Assembly: GCF_010093595.1 (NCBI RefSeq)
Contig: NW_022985445.1
Span: 124,001 to 188,000 of the forward strand
Direction of reading: 5' to 3'
From: Mytilinidion resinicola
Taxonomy: Eukaryota > Ascomycota > Dothideomycetes > Mytilinidiales > Mytilinidiaceae
Length of the DNA stretch: 64,000 bases
A program made the translations under genes and the position numbers. Numbering within the stretch: the first letter of the stretch is position 1; each line of letters opens with the position of its first letter. Under the pieces are notes generated by a model, which was not told the origin of the DNA, searched no databases, and saw nothing but the letters and a program-made list of their open reading frames with translations. Shown here piece by piece: positions 10,440 to 23,000 of this stretch.

Positions 10440-11650
10440 ATGCCATTCCCGACCTCCCCTCCCACCAAAACCAACTGCAACCCATCGACCTGGTGCCCTC
10501 TCCCCACCAACCCTCCAGAGCTTCCATCCACTCCCAATATGACCTCCTACGCCTCCGACCCCGCCTGGGCCGACATCGAGCCGCTCCCGCAAGACGATGG
10601 CGGCCCGCACCCTCTCGCCGCCATCGCCTACAAAGACGAGTACAGCGAAGCGATGTCGTACCTACGCGCTGTGATGGCGAAGAACGAGATGAGCGAGCGG
10701 GTGCTAGGGCTCACGGAGCGGATTATCGGGATGAATCCAGCGCATTACACCGTCTGGTAAGACTCCACCTAGCTCTTTGTCTGCAGCATCTTGGACATCA
10801 ACATCGCGCTCAACTCCCCACCCCTCTTGCATCACAAGACCAGGGACAACCACAAGCTTCACTCATGCTAAATATCTCCATATCCAGGCTCTACCGCTCC
10901 CGCGTCCTCGCCGCCCTCTCCTACGACCTCCGCACCGAACTCGCCTGGCTCAACCCCACGGCCCTCAAGCACCTGAAAAACTACCAGATCTGGCACCACC
11001 GCCAAACCATCGTGGACGCTCTCGACTCGGCCGACGGCGAACAGGCCTTCATCGCCGGCATGATGGAGCAGGACGCCAAGAACTACCACGTCTGGAGCTA
11101 CCGGCAGTGGCTCGTGAAGCGCTTCGCGCTGTGGGATGCCGGGGAGCTAGAGATCGTGGAGGCAATGCTGCAGCATGATGTGCGGAACAATAGCGCGTGG
11201 AATCATCGTTATTTCTTGGTGTTTGGGCGGGACGATGGGGTGGTGGTTGAGCAGAAGACAATAGACCGGGAGATCGAGTAAGTTTTGTCTTGGAGCTGCG
11301 CAATGGTGGGATGGTGCTAATGTTGGGATAGGTACGCAAAAGAAACGATTCGTAAAGCACCCCAGAACCAAGCCCCCTGGAACTACGTCCGCGGCGTGCT
11401 GCGGTACGCCAAGCTCTCGCCGGCTTCGCTGAAGGAGTTCGCAGCGGGGTTTGCGCCGGTGGAGAGGCCGGAGGATATCAAGTCGAGCCATGCGTTGGAT
11501 CTGTTGGCGGAGATCTATGCGCAGGAGCAGGGGAAGAGTGAGGAGGCGGTAAGGGTGCTGGATTTGCTGGCGGAGAAGTATGATCCGATTCGGGCGAATT
11601 ATTGGAACTTCCGCAAGTCGCAACTGGGTTCTGCGAGCGCTGCGGCTTGA
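10440..11650 (+). CDS. RAM2: protein farnesyltransferase / geranylgeranyltransferase I alpha subunit
   Basis: Shared alpha subunit of the two CaaX prenyltransferases, which attach farnesyl or geranylgeranyl groups to Ras, Rho and fungal mating-factor cysteines; cytosolic. Model: exons 10440-10756, 10888-11277, 11332-11650, giving 341 residues, in the family range. Introns have GTAAGA...CCAG and GTAAGT...ATAG borders and preserve frame (HYTVW|LYR, REIE|YAKE). Helical PPTA repeats are clear: NPAHYTVWLYR, NYQIWHHRQ, KNYHVWSYRQW, NNSAWNHRYF, NQAPWNYVRG. A second ATG at 10539 (MTSYASDPAWADIEPLP) could be the true start, since the first 33 residues are Pro/Ser/Thr-rich. It converges on the dehydratase gene, with about 200 bp between the two stop codons. 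Confidence 0.93.
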
Positions 11651-11852
11651 GCTCGACTTCATGGGTATGGTAAGTAGTAGTACTGGGGCAAGGCGTCTTA
11701 TTTTGGATTAAGGGATGCATGCGATACCCGGCTGGCGTTTGGTGTATGGTATGAAACCCCAAAAGAAAAGTATATTATCTAGATCCTTAATATCGAGTCT
11801 TCTATCATAACCCAAGAAATCAAGCAAACCACCCATACCCCTGCCTCAATTG

Positions 11853-13189
11853 CTAAACGACAGGCTTCACAACCTCACTCGGCGCCTCCGTCTTCGGCAT
11901 CCCCTTCTCAACCCACCCGTACTCCTCGCGCCACCCATGCAACATCTCCGCCGTCACATTACTGCCTCCACACAGCACAACCACCACCTTCTCATCTGGT
12001 CGCACCTTTCTTCGCAACGCCTTCTCAAGCCGCCCATCATAACACAACGCCACATTCACCCCACACGCCAACTCGACCATCAGCCTCTCATCATCCGCCA
12101 GCCGCCAGCACCCCATCGCCGCCTCGGCATCCGGCAGCACGACACTCCTCACCCGACTCCCCTCCCGCATCGCGTACTCAAACGCCTTCCGCGCCACCCT
12201 CACCGCCCCCAAACTCGTCGCCTGGCTCGTGATCTTGTCCAAGCTCACCAAACTCCCCGCCGCCATCGACGCAGCCAGGCTCTCCGCGCCCGCCGTCTCC
12301 AGCGCCAGCACGTCGACACTGCCAGAGAGGCCAAGCGCGTCGAGTCCTTCTACAACTCCGTTCAGCAACCCGCCACCGCCGACGCTGCACATCACCACAT
12401 CCGGCGCTCCCTCCCCCGCGGCGGCCATCTGCGCCGCGATCTCGCGCACCACGGTGCTGTTCCCCGCCCAGATGTCCGGGTGGTCGAACGGCGGCGTGTA
12501 GATCGCGACGCCGCCCTTCGCCTCGTGGGCCGCGATGATGGTGTCGCGCAGGTGCGCGTCGGCTTCGGCCCAGGCGGCGCCGTGGGAGACGACGGCGTGG
12601 GCGCCGGCGGCGTGGAGTTTGGCGATCATGAGGGGCTTCGTCGAGAGCGGGACGCAGACGGTGGCGGGTAGGCCGAGGGCGGTCGAGGCGTGCACGGCGG
12701 CCAGGCCGGCGTTGCCGCCGCTGGAGGAGAAGATGTGTGGGCGCGTGCCCGGGGGGAGGGTGGAGAGGGCGCGGAGGATGTAGTGGCCGATGCCTCTGGG
12801 GGAGTGTGTTAGGGGTGGGTGGGATGGAAGGGGAGAATATGCGCAAGGGAGAGGAAGAAGGGGAGAGTTGAGGGGTGAGTTTTGGCAAGGGGGGGGTCAC
12901 ATGACTTGTTTTGATGATATGGATGTGAGGTGATGCTTACCGGCTCTTAAAACTGCCGCTCGGCTGCAGGTTCTCTAGCTTGAGGAAGATTCTGCTTCTA
13001 CGATTTAGAAGATCCGTAATGTGATGTGATGGGAGATGCAGGGGGAGGGGTGTGACCGTACCATCCCGCCGCCTTTGAGAGCGCGGCTGACTCCTTGAGG
13101 GGAGTCGTGATCCACGGCTGTGCGTGTTGTTCCTTTGGAGAGGTGGTGCCAGAGGCGGGGGGTGAGGGGGGTTGGATGGGGACGGCCAT
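11853..13189 (-). CDS. L-serine/L-threonine dehydratase (PLP, fold type II)
   Basis: Deaminates serine (and probably threonine) to pyruvate (2-oxobutyrate) and ammonia using pyridoxal phosphate; resembles yeast Cha1-type catabolic enzymes. Model: exons 13062-13189, 12941-12994, 11853-12795, total 374 residues, normal for a dehydratase lacking a C-terminal regulatory domain. The PLP lysine is K59 in QPSGSFKSRG. SSSGGNAG at 84-90 binds the carboxylate, the VGGGGLLNG loop at about 199 holds the cofactor phosphate, and a CGGSN motif lies near the C-terminus. Introns: GTACGG...GAAG (67 nt) and GTAAGC...CCAG (145 nt). The middle exon is only 54 nt. The third codon position is strongly GC-rich. The start ATG at 13189 leads into a typical PWITTPLKES N-terminus. 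Confidence 0.92.
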
Positions 13190-14697
13190 TGTGTAGAACT
13201 TCTTCAGTTGATGAAGCAGAGGGTGATGAGAAATGAAGAGTTGAGTTCAAGGAGATGCAAAACGAGATGGAAATGCGAGCGATCTCATCCTTTTATCCCT
13301 CCTCACAAGAAGTGGGACGCCGATAAGAAAAAACCCAAACACATCCCCGCAACCAGCTTTTCAAACCCCTCAAGCACAGCAATCGCAGCAAGGTCTAGCC
13401 GTATCTCTTACCCCATCGTGATTGCATGTTACCCTATAGTTTGGCGCGGGCTTACCCTATAGTTTGGTGTTGTGCCAGGGATCGGCTATCGGCGGGCATC
13501 TTTTGTGAGGCATGCGCGAGGGGACGCTAGGCGGGATGCGGTGCAGGGCGTGTTTTTTTGACGACATCTTCCGGCGTTGGGATGAGCACATCATGGACCA
13601 TCGTGACGAGCTGCCGCCAACTGCTTAGGGGGTGTGGAGGACGGGTAGATGGGGATGGTTGCGGAGGGAGGGTGAGCTGTCGCATCCGCATTGACGGTTC
13701 TGTCGCATTCAACTCTCCGATGGACTTAATGCCGCAGGGTTTTGAGGGCACGCGTCCTACGATTTCGGCAGACCGTCGTATGCGACATCAAGGCGGCCGT
13801 GTGGAGGTCCGATGAAGGATGGGACGGATCCCTTGGGGAAGGAAACGAGACACAGGTAAGGCCTTGGCGAAATCCTTCGTCTCTTCCTCCTGAGGGGTCA
13901 TGGATCGGATCTTGGGTTCAATCTGCTTTTTCAAAAGCCCCATTTCTTCAAGTTTCGGATCACCGCAAGCACTCGTAGCACGTGGAAGTGATTGGTGAGA
14001 TGGATGAACTCCCTCGCTTACGGTGGAAGTAAGCGCTTCATTAAAATTCCGTCTTGCTGCAGCTGTGCCAAGACGCATCTCTGCTAAGCATCAGCGTCCC
14101 ACGAACGACAATAGGCACTATTCATTTTCTTATTATCACCATCTTTCCTTCATGTTCAACCTAGCTTTGAATCATCACATGCTTAAAAGACGAAGGGTCT
14201 TGGGGACGAGTCACGTGGGTGTGGGTCACGTGCCGGATTCGTCCACCGCTGAGGTCTTGCGGTCTCCATGGATCAACAACTTCAAAGCATGGCTCATATG
14301 AGTTCTCTTCCATCCAAATTAACTTTTCGCCGAGCTTACCACAGCTTCTTATCGCACAGTACAGATGACCAGGAGCAAACACCTTGATTTACGAGCGCAC
14401 ATCCGAAAAGATAAAGACGCGTCGTCGGGCATTCGCGCAACGATGTGCATATTTAGTTTACTATCCTCGCAGCATCTGCTACTTTGACGAGTCTAAGCGA
14501 GATCGCTTGAGTTGCCTTACGTACTTCAATTTCGGGAAGATGATTCGATTTGAATCAAAGATCAGAGCGCATCAGCACACCACGACCATAAAACCAAGGT
14601 GTCCACAGCTCAAGAACTTGACAGAACATTCAGTACTCACACATACTCACAATCACTAACATCGTTCTCCGCATCATACAGCCACCGCTCGGTCACC
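13190..14697. other. intergenic between dehydratase and F-box gene
   Basis: About 1.5 kb without a convincing gene. It holds the dehydratase promoter at its left. A nearly direct repeat TTACCCTATAGTTTGG lies at about 13,431 and 13,452. Two CACGTG sites at 14,212 and 14,227 are listed separately. ORFs on both strands (to 96 codons) look like chance. Confidence 0.45.
14212..14232. promoter_or_regulatory. paired CACGTG E-boxes
   Basis: Two perfect CACGTG palindromes 15 bp apart, each preceded by GT. They lie about 470 bp upstream of the F-box gene start. CACGTG is the core bound by bHLH factors in fungi; whether it is used here is inference. Confidence 0.4.
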
Positions 14698-15462
14698 ATG
14701 GATTTCTCCTTCACCATGGATTTCTCCTTCACCACGATCACTTTGATGCCCAACCTCCCTCGACGTCTTCTTTTCGAAATCCCTCCATATCTCTATGACA
14801 CCTCGTGTTTTGGCATCGATATGGCACACGGGCTCCGATATTATCACAGAGCCAAGTTGCAAGCGCGTTTCAACCAGTCCATCTGCGTTGACCCGACATC
14901 TGCGACATTCCGGGCCCTTAATCTCACCGAAATACTCGAGAATATCATCTTGCATGCCAGGACACCTCGCCAACTGTCCTACAAATGTATCAGCAAGCGC
15001 TGGGAAGATGTTATCGACAGCTCGCCGATGATAGAACACCGTCTCTGGGTACGTCGGATACAGCGTCGGGAAGATCTAACCGTGTTCAAGACCCGAGATC
15101 CGGAATTCGAAGAAATAAACCAATTGGGAGAATGTCGGACCTGCCACGAGCATCATCAGGTACTGAAATCCAAACATCTTATGGCTTCTCAACAAAGACA
15201 GCCGGCCTTGGCCTCAGTGGGTACAGTATTGCGTGTCAGATTACATTGCTGGTCAATTGACGACGACCGGGCCCCTTTATTCACTTTCGACAATCCTTTT
15301 TCCCTTTCGAATCTTACTGGGAGCCTCAACCCAAACTTGCGAACCGTGTCATGGCGTGAAATGTATCTAACGCTCCCGCCCGAATTGAGAGTCCGTCTCG
15401 GTACAACGACCTGGTCGCCTGCCACTTTTGGGGCTCGCAGCGTTGCTCGAACGAGACCCTAG
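14698..15462 (+). CDS. F-box domain protein
   Basis: Probable SCF ubiquitin-ligase adaptor of the lineage-expanded fungal type. From ATG at 14698 the protein is 254 residues. It opens with MDFSFT twice, the product of a perfect 18-bp tandem duplication at 14698-14733. The F-box lies at about residues 60-110 (FRALNLTEILENIILHARTPRQLSYKCISKRWEDVIDSSPMIEHRLW). The C-terminal half ends abruptly after SVARTRP, and the sequence beyond it runs straight into a tandem-repeat array, so the gene may be truncated. An alternative upstream in-frame start would need a GTG. There are no introns and the substrate is unknown. It is related in type, not closely in sequence, to the two F-box pseudogenes at 2.6-5.9 kb. 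Confidence 0.65.
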   Translation: MDFSFTMDFSFTTITLMPNLPRRLLFEIPPYLYDTSCFGIDMAHGLRYYHRAKLQARFNQSICVDPTSATFRALNLTEILENIILHARTPRQLSYKCISKRWEDVIDSSPMIEHRLWVRRIQRREDLTVFKTRDPEFEEINQLGECRTCHEHHQVLKSKHLMASQQRQPALASVGTVLRVRLHCWSIDDDRAPLFTFDNPFSLSNLTGSLNPNLRTVSWREMYLTLPPELRVRLGTTTWSPATFGARSVARTRP

Positions 15463-15519
15463 AATCGTGAATATCGGTTTTTGAGTGTACAGGGGAGCCT
15501 CCTTCCTCCAGGGAACAGG

Positions 15520-16520
15520 AATGTCAATATCATTTTCACTCCGTACGGTTCTTTCACCAGGGAGTTTCAAGACTTTCATCAAAAACCGCGAACAGAGTTT
15601 GGACGAAACCATGACACCTTTCTTCATACATGCTGTATTAGAGCCGAAGGAGCAACTCTCATTCGATACTGGGGATTAACGTTTTATCACTCCATCGAGT
15701 ATCAGATAGAGGAGTTTTTCGATTCCATGGTTGCGAGCGAACAAATATTTCGAAGGTTACCGCAGAATATTTTACGGTTGTAATTTGAGAGCACGAGACA
15801 GGCCTGCTTTCTCATTCCAAACCTAGAAATGTATTTTTCAATTTCATACTTTCCTTTCGCGAGAAGTGTCCAGTCCTTCGTGACCCAGTTGATGGAAAAT
15901 GATTTGGACACCGTTGGACCCCTGGTTGCCGCAGTTCAAGAGCGGAAAGATAGTATTCCATTCGTGAATTCGAGATGCAGTTTTATCACTTCATGCAGTA
16001 CCAACAGGAAGAGCTTTCGGAGGCCTCTATATCTTCATGCGAAAATGCAGTTCGGATGGTACCATAAATCGGTAACGCACTGTAGTCTTTCTCTTCAGCT
16101 CAGGTTGCAGAATTATACTTTTCAACTCCGTATAACCGATTAAGAAGGAGGTTTCAGGACTTCCATTAGAAATTGCCAAACAAGTTGTCGACGGGACCAC
16201 CAAATCGTCTCGACGCATAAGCTTCAGGGCCACAAAGATGGATTCCATACACGAGTTCGGACACTTGTTTTATCAACTCATGTATTAGCAGTATGAGAAG
16301 CTTCTGGGAGGCTCCATGAATGGAATTGGCTAGGTATGTTAATCGAGGCGATGTGTACTCCCTGAAAACAAAGTTCACATCCGGGCACGCGTCTTGAGAG
16401 TCGAACCTTAGCGCGAGCTAAGTTGCATACGCGGAGGGATTACGGTGCTTGAGAGCAGAAATGGCTCTTCTGATACCAGATTGGGTGGCACTATCGGTTT
16501 ATTCATCTCATGCCATGTCC
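15520..16520. repeat. diverged tandem array, about 290-bp period (left edge of desert)
   Basis: Matching blocks recur every 290-300 bp. ATTTTCACTCCGTACGG at about 15,530 corresponds to ATTTCATACTTTCC at 15,840 and TTTTCAACTCCGTATAACC at 16,118. TTTTATCACTCCATCGAGTA at about 15,681 corresponds to TTTTATCACTTCATGCAGTA at 15,981 and TTTTATCAACTCATGTATTA at 16,268. GGAGTTTCAAGACTTTC at 15,559 corresponds to AGGTTTCAGGACTTCC at 16,150. The differences include transversions and indels, so this is ordinary divergence, not RIP. ORFs inside (for example 15481-15783) are by-products. Confidence 0.65.
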
Positions 16521-17085
16521 TCATCGGGAATCATTCAGGGTTCCACGACCATGCGCGGAGAAAGATGTCGGACGAGCCCATGGCTGGTTTGCGGCAGATC
16601 GCTTCGCTTCCCACGGTCAGGCATGATGAACTTTGCATGAGTATTGCCAAGCGCATAAAAAACTAGTTTGCCGCCTTTAAGAGTGCAAGGAGTCCTACTC
16701 ATGGAAGATCGAATAGCGCGGTCGTTATCCCACTAGATATAATCTTCGCACGTAAGCTTCTGCGCCTCCGTGGCGTCGCGCTGAAAGACGTGTGGAACGG
16801 GAACCATTACCACTTCGCTTCAGCTAGGTTTATTATCCAAGAATCCGCGTTTCAAACTCCCCGATTGAGGTCACCAAGAGCATAAGCTTCATTTCCGCGT
16901 CTTTTGAAACGGAAAGGACCCCTCTCATGAGTCTATCGGAAAAGCGCAGTGCACGGCTCCATATAGCGTTTGTAGGAGAAGATTCTAAGAACTTACATTG
17001 AGGTGGAAATGAAAAAGTCGAACAACCCCACGGATTGGTCAATTATCGTACGATTATATTCGCACGCTTGTTCTTGGAAACCCCG
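16521..17085. other. non-coding, probable continuation of diverged array
   Basis: No gene is seen. Fragments such as GGAGTCCTACTCATGG (about 16,690) and GGACCCCTCTCATGAG (about 16,917) resemble the core word found throughout the desert. The region ends at the target duplication of the hAT element. Confidence 0.4.
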
Positions 17086-17093
17086 GACCTAGG

Positions 17094-20018
17094 CAGAGTG
17101 GGGATCAATCAATCAATCAACTTTGACGTCTCCAAGTTGATTTATTGCTTCGTTGAACAGGCTGTGATTGATTTGATTTGATTTGATTAATTTCTGAGAT
17201 GCTCAAGTTGAGTTGATGAGATTGATACTTTTTGACCCCCAAGTTGAATTGATTGGTTTGATTGATAGATTAATAGATAAATTAATTACTACTTAGGAGG
17301 TTTAATGCCAATTCAACGCCAGGAGCGTATAGATTACAGAGCACTAAGTAACTCAGGCTTTATATTAAGGCGTCGTACGCCCAGGAGATCGCCAAGTTCG
17401 CTGAAAATTCTCTCACAATTAGCTAAGGAGGCTGGGATGGAGTAGATATCAAGGGCTAGCTGGCCTAGAATAGGATAGCGATCTCTTGTAATAACCCAGT
17501 ACTAAATAGGGTCCTTCGCTAGTAGGTTGTCCTGTTTTAGAGTTAGCTCGCGCTTCCACCTCTTGTACTTGTTGTTAACAGTTTCCTCTATCTCCTGCTT
17601 GCCCTCCTCTATAGAGTTCCTAAGGAAGTCTGCTTAGTTGTTTATAGGGCTTATTTAACAGCGTTTTGCAGGCCTTATATTAGGAGACAAGGTAGAAGAT
17701 GCTGCGCCAGCAGCCTTTGCAGCCACCTTATCCTTATATGCCTGCCACAGCAGCCGGAAGGAGCTATAGCTATTTAAAAGCCAGTTCTTATATAGATATA
17801 GCCTATTATGCTTTATATTATAATCCTTTAGCACCTTCTATAGCCCCTTAAGCACGTGTTTATATACTAGATAAAGTATTATAGCTATAAAATAGATAAA
17901 GGTGTCTTCTATTTTTCTATAGTAATCCGCGAGCTTTTTATAGGCAGTATTAATATTAATAACTAAGTAATCTTTAGGTGTATTTAGATTCTTATAGTTA
18001 ATAGCCTTAAGCCTCTTCTTCTACTTCTTAAGGGCTAAGAGTAGCTATTTAAATATAATAAGAACTTCCTAAATAGCTCTATAGCTACTAGCTAAACCTC
18101 TGCCCTATAGCTATATTATTGCATTTTTAAATAGCTTAAGCAGCTGCTTATACTCTATAATTATTGCCTAATTACCTGTATTTAGCCCTTACTCCTTAAT
18201 AAAGTACCGCGGTTTCTCCTTTTTTATATTTTTATACCGAGATACTGCTTTAATATTATATTTCTTAAGCTTTATATATATATACGCGTTAAAAGGGCCT
18301 TAGAGCTTATAGGCGCGCTTAAAGTAATTATAGTAAAAGTTTTACTAAGTTCTAATAGGCTTAATAAGCTTCTTTAGTTTATAAGATTTATTATAGCACT
18401 TTAAGTTTTCTACCTGCAGCTTAATAAACAGCTTTCGGGCTTATAGAAAGGCGCTAATAGATAATATAATATTAAATAGCACCCTAATAGGCCCGGCTTT
18501 CCTCTACTTTACTATTAGCAGTTCTTTTTCCTATATTACTATTAGTATAATATAGAATAGTAATAAGATTAAAGACGTAATTTTACCTATATATTTATAT
18601 CTATACTTTTAAATACCTTTTTATCCTTACCCTATATAATTGCTTAGGTAGCTAAGTTAAGAATATAGCAGGTATAGTATAACCAACGCTGGGAGATGCT
18701 AAACTTAAACTTATTAGCTATTACTATTAAAGCAGTATTGTTATTTATAGTATTATTAAGTATAAAATAGCTAAGGCGCTTAGTATTAATTTTAAATAAT
18801 TATAATATTAAGCTAACTATCTCTGCAATATTCTTGCCTAAGTACTAGCCTAGAAGAACAGGCAGGCCTAATAAGTAGTCCTCTAGCCGGCTATTTTTAT
18901 TTAGATAATATATATATATCCTAGTAAGCGCACGCTTATTACTAACTAAAGTCTAATTATTAAATAATATATAGATAAGGCTAGTCGCCTACTAGAGGTG
19001 TTTAATTACAGCGGGTATATAGGAATTATACTTAGCTATAATAGATTCTCGGAGTGTATAATAGGTCTTCTATAGGCTTAATTTAGCAATAGGTCTAGCA
19101 GCAGCAATTATACTGCAGAAGGCAGGCTTCTTAATAACGCGTAAAGCCTAATTATTATTAGCAACCCAGTATTAAACAGCGCGTAGAAACTTCGCCCGAT
19201 TAAAGCTGTCCGCCAGCTTATTGGCCACGTCCTGTGGAACATTAATGCCCTGGAACTGCATTATCGCCAACACTAATATCTGGTTTAGAGTAGAGAAGTT
19301 AATCTGGCCATCTTTATTAACCCTGTGGCCACGCTGTTGCCGCCCTAGGTGAGCCATAGCTAACGAAGTAGCCTTCTTAACGTTGAACTCGCCGCTAGGT
19401 ATTCTGTATATGTGGCAGTACTTGCAGAGCCAGAACTTCTGGCGCTGCTTTCGATGGTAAACAGGCCAACCGTACGCGTAAATCCAGCTTGCTTTTGACG
19501 GTCGTAAGGTTTCGTAAGGCCTTCTCTGCAGATGCGGTACCCGTAGCCAATTGAGGTTCTCATATAGGTTGTCGTTGTCAACATCGTCGTCGTTCGTGGC
19601 AGGTGTTTCGACGTGTTCATTCGTGTTGACTTCGGCGCGCATAGAATTAACCTTACGGGGAGGTTTCTTTCGATTTGCGCGTGCGATAACTTCCTGCTGT
19701 ACGTTCTGAAGGTTCTGATTCATTGCTAGGTGCGATATTGTACAGAGGTGGTATGGTGTTGGACGCGTTGATGTGAGTTAGGATGAAAATCAGGGTTAGG
19801 AGACTGCTTAGTAAGCACTTCTGCTAGGTGGGCTCTCTATAGGATACTCTATCTACGCTCCGCAAATAGGAATCAATCAAGCCAATCAAATCAATCAATT
19901 TGATGCCTTGAAGTTGATTTGATTGATAAAATCCACCTCTTCGGATTGATTGATTGATTTGGTTGAACCAAATCAAATCAATCAATCTATCAACTTAAGT
20001 TGATTGTTCCCCACTCTG
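17094..20018 (-). mobile_element. hAT DNA transposon, complete ends, 2,925 bp
   Basis: The termini are CAGAGTGGGGA at the left and its inverse (TCCCCACTCTG in part) at the right. Both are flanked by the perfect 8-bp target duplication GACCTAGG (17086-17093 and 20019-20026), which is diagnostic of hAT elements. Subterminal regions are full of ATCAATCAA/TTGATTGATT words, likely transposase binding sites. The single transposase gene is on the minus strand and its 3' two-thirds are heavily AT-mutated (17.35-19.19 kb), while 19.2-20.0 kb has normal composition. The duplication lies in desert sequence, so the element jumped into the array. Confidence 0.93.
17300..19723 (-). pseudogene. hAT transposase, RIP-degraded
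   Basis: The intact 5' part (19723-19172, 183 residues) carries an acidic N-terminus and a BED-like zinc finger (FWLCKYCHI followed by H-x-G-x6-H). Just downstream the frame fills with stops in sequence that is mostly A and T. The 3' end is still readable at about 17,530-17,310: YWVITRDRYPILGQLALDIY then SIPASLANCERIFSELGDLL, the hAT dimerisation domain, with a CAG-to-TAG change inside. The enzyme would cut and paste the element; this copy is dead. The transition from normal to AT-rich sequence near 19,190 is abrupt. Confidence 0.88.
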
Positions 20019-20026
20019 GACCTAGG

Positions 20027-23000
20027 CCACCGGAAGCACAGTATTTCCTGAGGATCGTGCTCAAGAGCGGGAAGAAGCACTCTCATAAGACGTTGCTCTA
20101 AACGTCTTGCAAACTGTATACTTCATCCCCATTAGCATATCTGTGAAATCCCCGCCACATATTTCCCTCGACTACGTTCACTTGATATTGTCGAATGAGA
20201 CCACATGGCCTTTCTCCCTGTGGTTTTTGAAGTTTTATTCACTGGACCTCTTTATAAGATTCATAGTAGTCGGGGATGAGATGTTTCAAACATTCATGCG
20301 CGGATCGTAGCGAACCTCATCAGTGAGAGCCTCAATCATGTCCGGTTGATCCTTTTTACGTCTCAGCCACCTTAGGTCCGACTGAGGATTCTCAAAAGCA
20401 GGAAGCGTTACATGTGACAAGTATATAATGTCAATTATTTTCCGGTCCCCCTGATTTTAGCCGGGGCATGCTTTTCCATCCGACATTTCATTTGTGGTTG
20501 ACGGCGAAAATGGATTTGGTTTTGCAGACTTCATAAAAGGTTAGGCTAAGCCGTTCTCAAAGAACCCCGCGCAAGCTATATCTCGACCGTTTACGACTTT
20601 ATTTCGCTAGAGTTTGCTTCTCAGAGCCATTTCTTTGAGATCCCTAGAACACGCTTGCTCAAAGCATATGAGAATGCCTATAGATGTTCTAAGACGTGTG
20701 CTTCTCATTTCGCGTTACAGGCGGCATTGTTGCAGGCTGCATACCGTGTTCGCTGACGTGGTTATGATTTCCGTTCGCTGGTAATGAACGCGAATCATAA
20801 ACCAGACCATTCGCTGATTGTCTCGAATGTTTTGAAGTCCAGAAAGACGACGATGCCATGATCCAGAGCACAATTCGATTGTCACATCCTAGCCGAGCGA
20901 CTCTTCTCAGTCCCAAAAGAAGCAGCCATAGTCTCATACCGTACACGGAGTACACTCGACCACACCCTCCATAGCAGCAATGCGAGTAGTTATTTAGCTG
21001 CTTATTTTAGACCGGTGAAAGAAGAAAGCATGGTTCTGATCTCTCCTACAACTTCTCTACCAAACTGTTAACACAGAGCAAGAAGCTATAGAGTTTTTTC
21101 AAGTTCATGCTGAGGTCACCGCATGAATCGTAACGTGCTGAGCTTTTGTAGGCAGGTTGGACCAAATCATGGGAATGCCAACTATGACAGAGATGATAGG
21201 AACCATGGAGGTTTCTCCAACCAAGTAAGTGGTCATAATCGCCAGATCGGCGCTAGTCTTGATATAAAGAGGCGGAACACACAAGGCCATGGCCAGTTCT
21301 GGTGTACGTGATGAACTCGGCAGAAGCCACGGCTCTGTGGGGCCTGTAAGTATACCTGGCGAGACCATAACTGCGGAAATGGTACGTTTTGATATCACCC
21401 TTCTGCATACGGCATTCCGACTCAGGAAAATCCGTGGCACTGTGGCCCTGCGTGTTTTCTAGCGGATTCAAGACGCAAAAGATCATAGACAGTTCGGATG
21501 AAGGTGGTTCACTCAGGCCATAGTTCCGTCAGAGTTTTGGGGAGATTGGACGCGTTGAATCGAACTAAAAGTTGTAACGTTTGATACCGTCCTTGTTACC
21601 TTCGACCAAGAAAGACAACATGGACCCGCTGTTTCTGCGTTCTCATCAGGTTCCAACCGCCCAGGAAGTAATTTTATAACTTATTTGTATCGGCCGATGC
21701 AAATACAAGTGGAGGCATAGTATATTGAAGATTTCTGCGTTGAGTTGGCCAGGTCATGAGTTTGGAGCGAATGTATTTTGAACATCGTGGGGATTGCTAC
21801 CGACGAAGGAAAGTAACACGACTTCACGTGGTAGCCATTTTTGCTTCCCCGCTCGCTGGGCCAACTCTTCGTAAGCCTTGCAAGATCTAAGTACCAATCC
21901 GAGCAGAATCCGCGGAATCTCCTCATGGAGAGTTCTGCCCTGTCTTGTTGGCTGGAATTTTTGCTCTTTTCAATAGCTGGTTTGACCAAGGAACACTACA
22001 TTGGATCGATGGATGAAGTTTGTTGCTTGTAACCTCCTAACCGTCGGATAAGCGGCTCGATGCTTTCATCGAAACGTAGGGTAGGGAGTTTGCAGGATCC
22101 ACAGAGATCTTGTAGTATTCCCGTAGGTCTGGCCAGGCCATACAATACTAGTTCTGCCCCTCTGAATCCTACGGCAACTACTACGAGTCGGGGCGAGCAA
22201 CATGCAGCTGCTGCTCTTGGTATCTCGTTATTCCCCAGCTCCAAACAGAAAGCCCCAAATTACCGTCAGCAGTAAGACGAGCTCTGCAAGAGCCATTTAG
22301 AAATCCCACACCGCAGTATATTCAGATAATTCGTCGATGAAGCGTACACTTTAGTTGATACTGCGTTTGCTACTACGAGCGAGTGAGGCAACATGATCAC
22401 CTACCCGGAGTCTCATTGTTTCCGGGCACCGAACAAACAGCTTCATCGCGATTTTGATATCGGGTGGACGAGCTCTAGCCCCACGATGCCGCTGTACAAA
22501 AAGAGGAAAGTCATAATTCTGACGGCAAATGGATTTCGGATGCCCGAGAAAAGGACATGGAGGGATACATCGGCTTTCTTATGGGAATCACAGACACAAA
22601 GCCGGTCATTTGAACGATATGTCCCTCCATGTGACAGGCCAGAACATGAGGATTTTCGATTGATCGCTCTTCAAGAGAGACGTCACGGTCGAAAGACGGA
22701 CCCATGGAGTGGTCCTCGGATCATTTTTGGAGCACCGAAAGAAAGAAGCCTCATAGTCCTATCTGAGATGCCGATGATCAGGAGGTGGAAAGTGACGACC
22801 GGACCTACTGTCACCATGTCCACGAGCAAGTTTAGATCTTGATCGGCGAGACTCTGCACCATTATGGACTGGCAGAAGATGTATTGAAGCGAGAGAAGAA
22901 ACATCGATCTCTCTGGTGCAAATTAATGTTCGCTCTACTCGTTGGACAAGAGTTGCCAGCTAGATCCATGAAGAAACCAAGTAGTAGTTTTGGAACCTCC

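Noticed and set aside
11049..12900. Long ORFs opposite or in alternative frames of RAM2 and the dehydratase
   Set aside because: Shadow frames caused by high GC at third codon positions; the real frames carry clear PPTA and PLP motifs.
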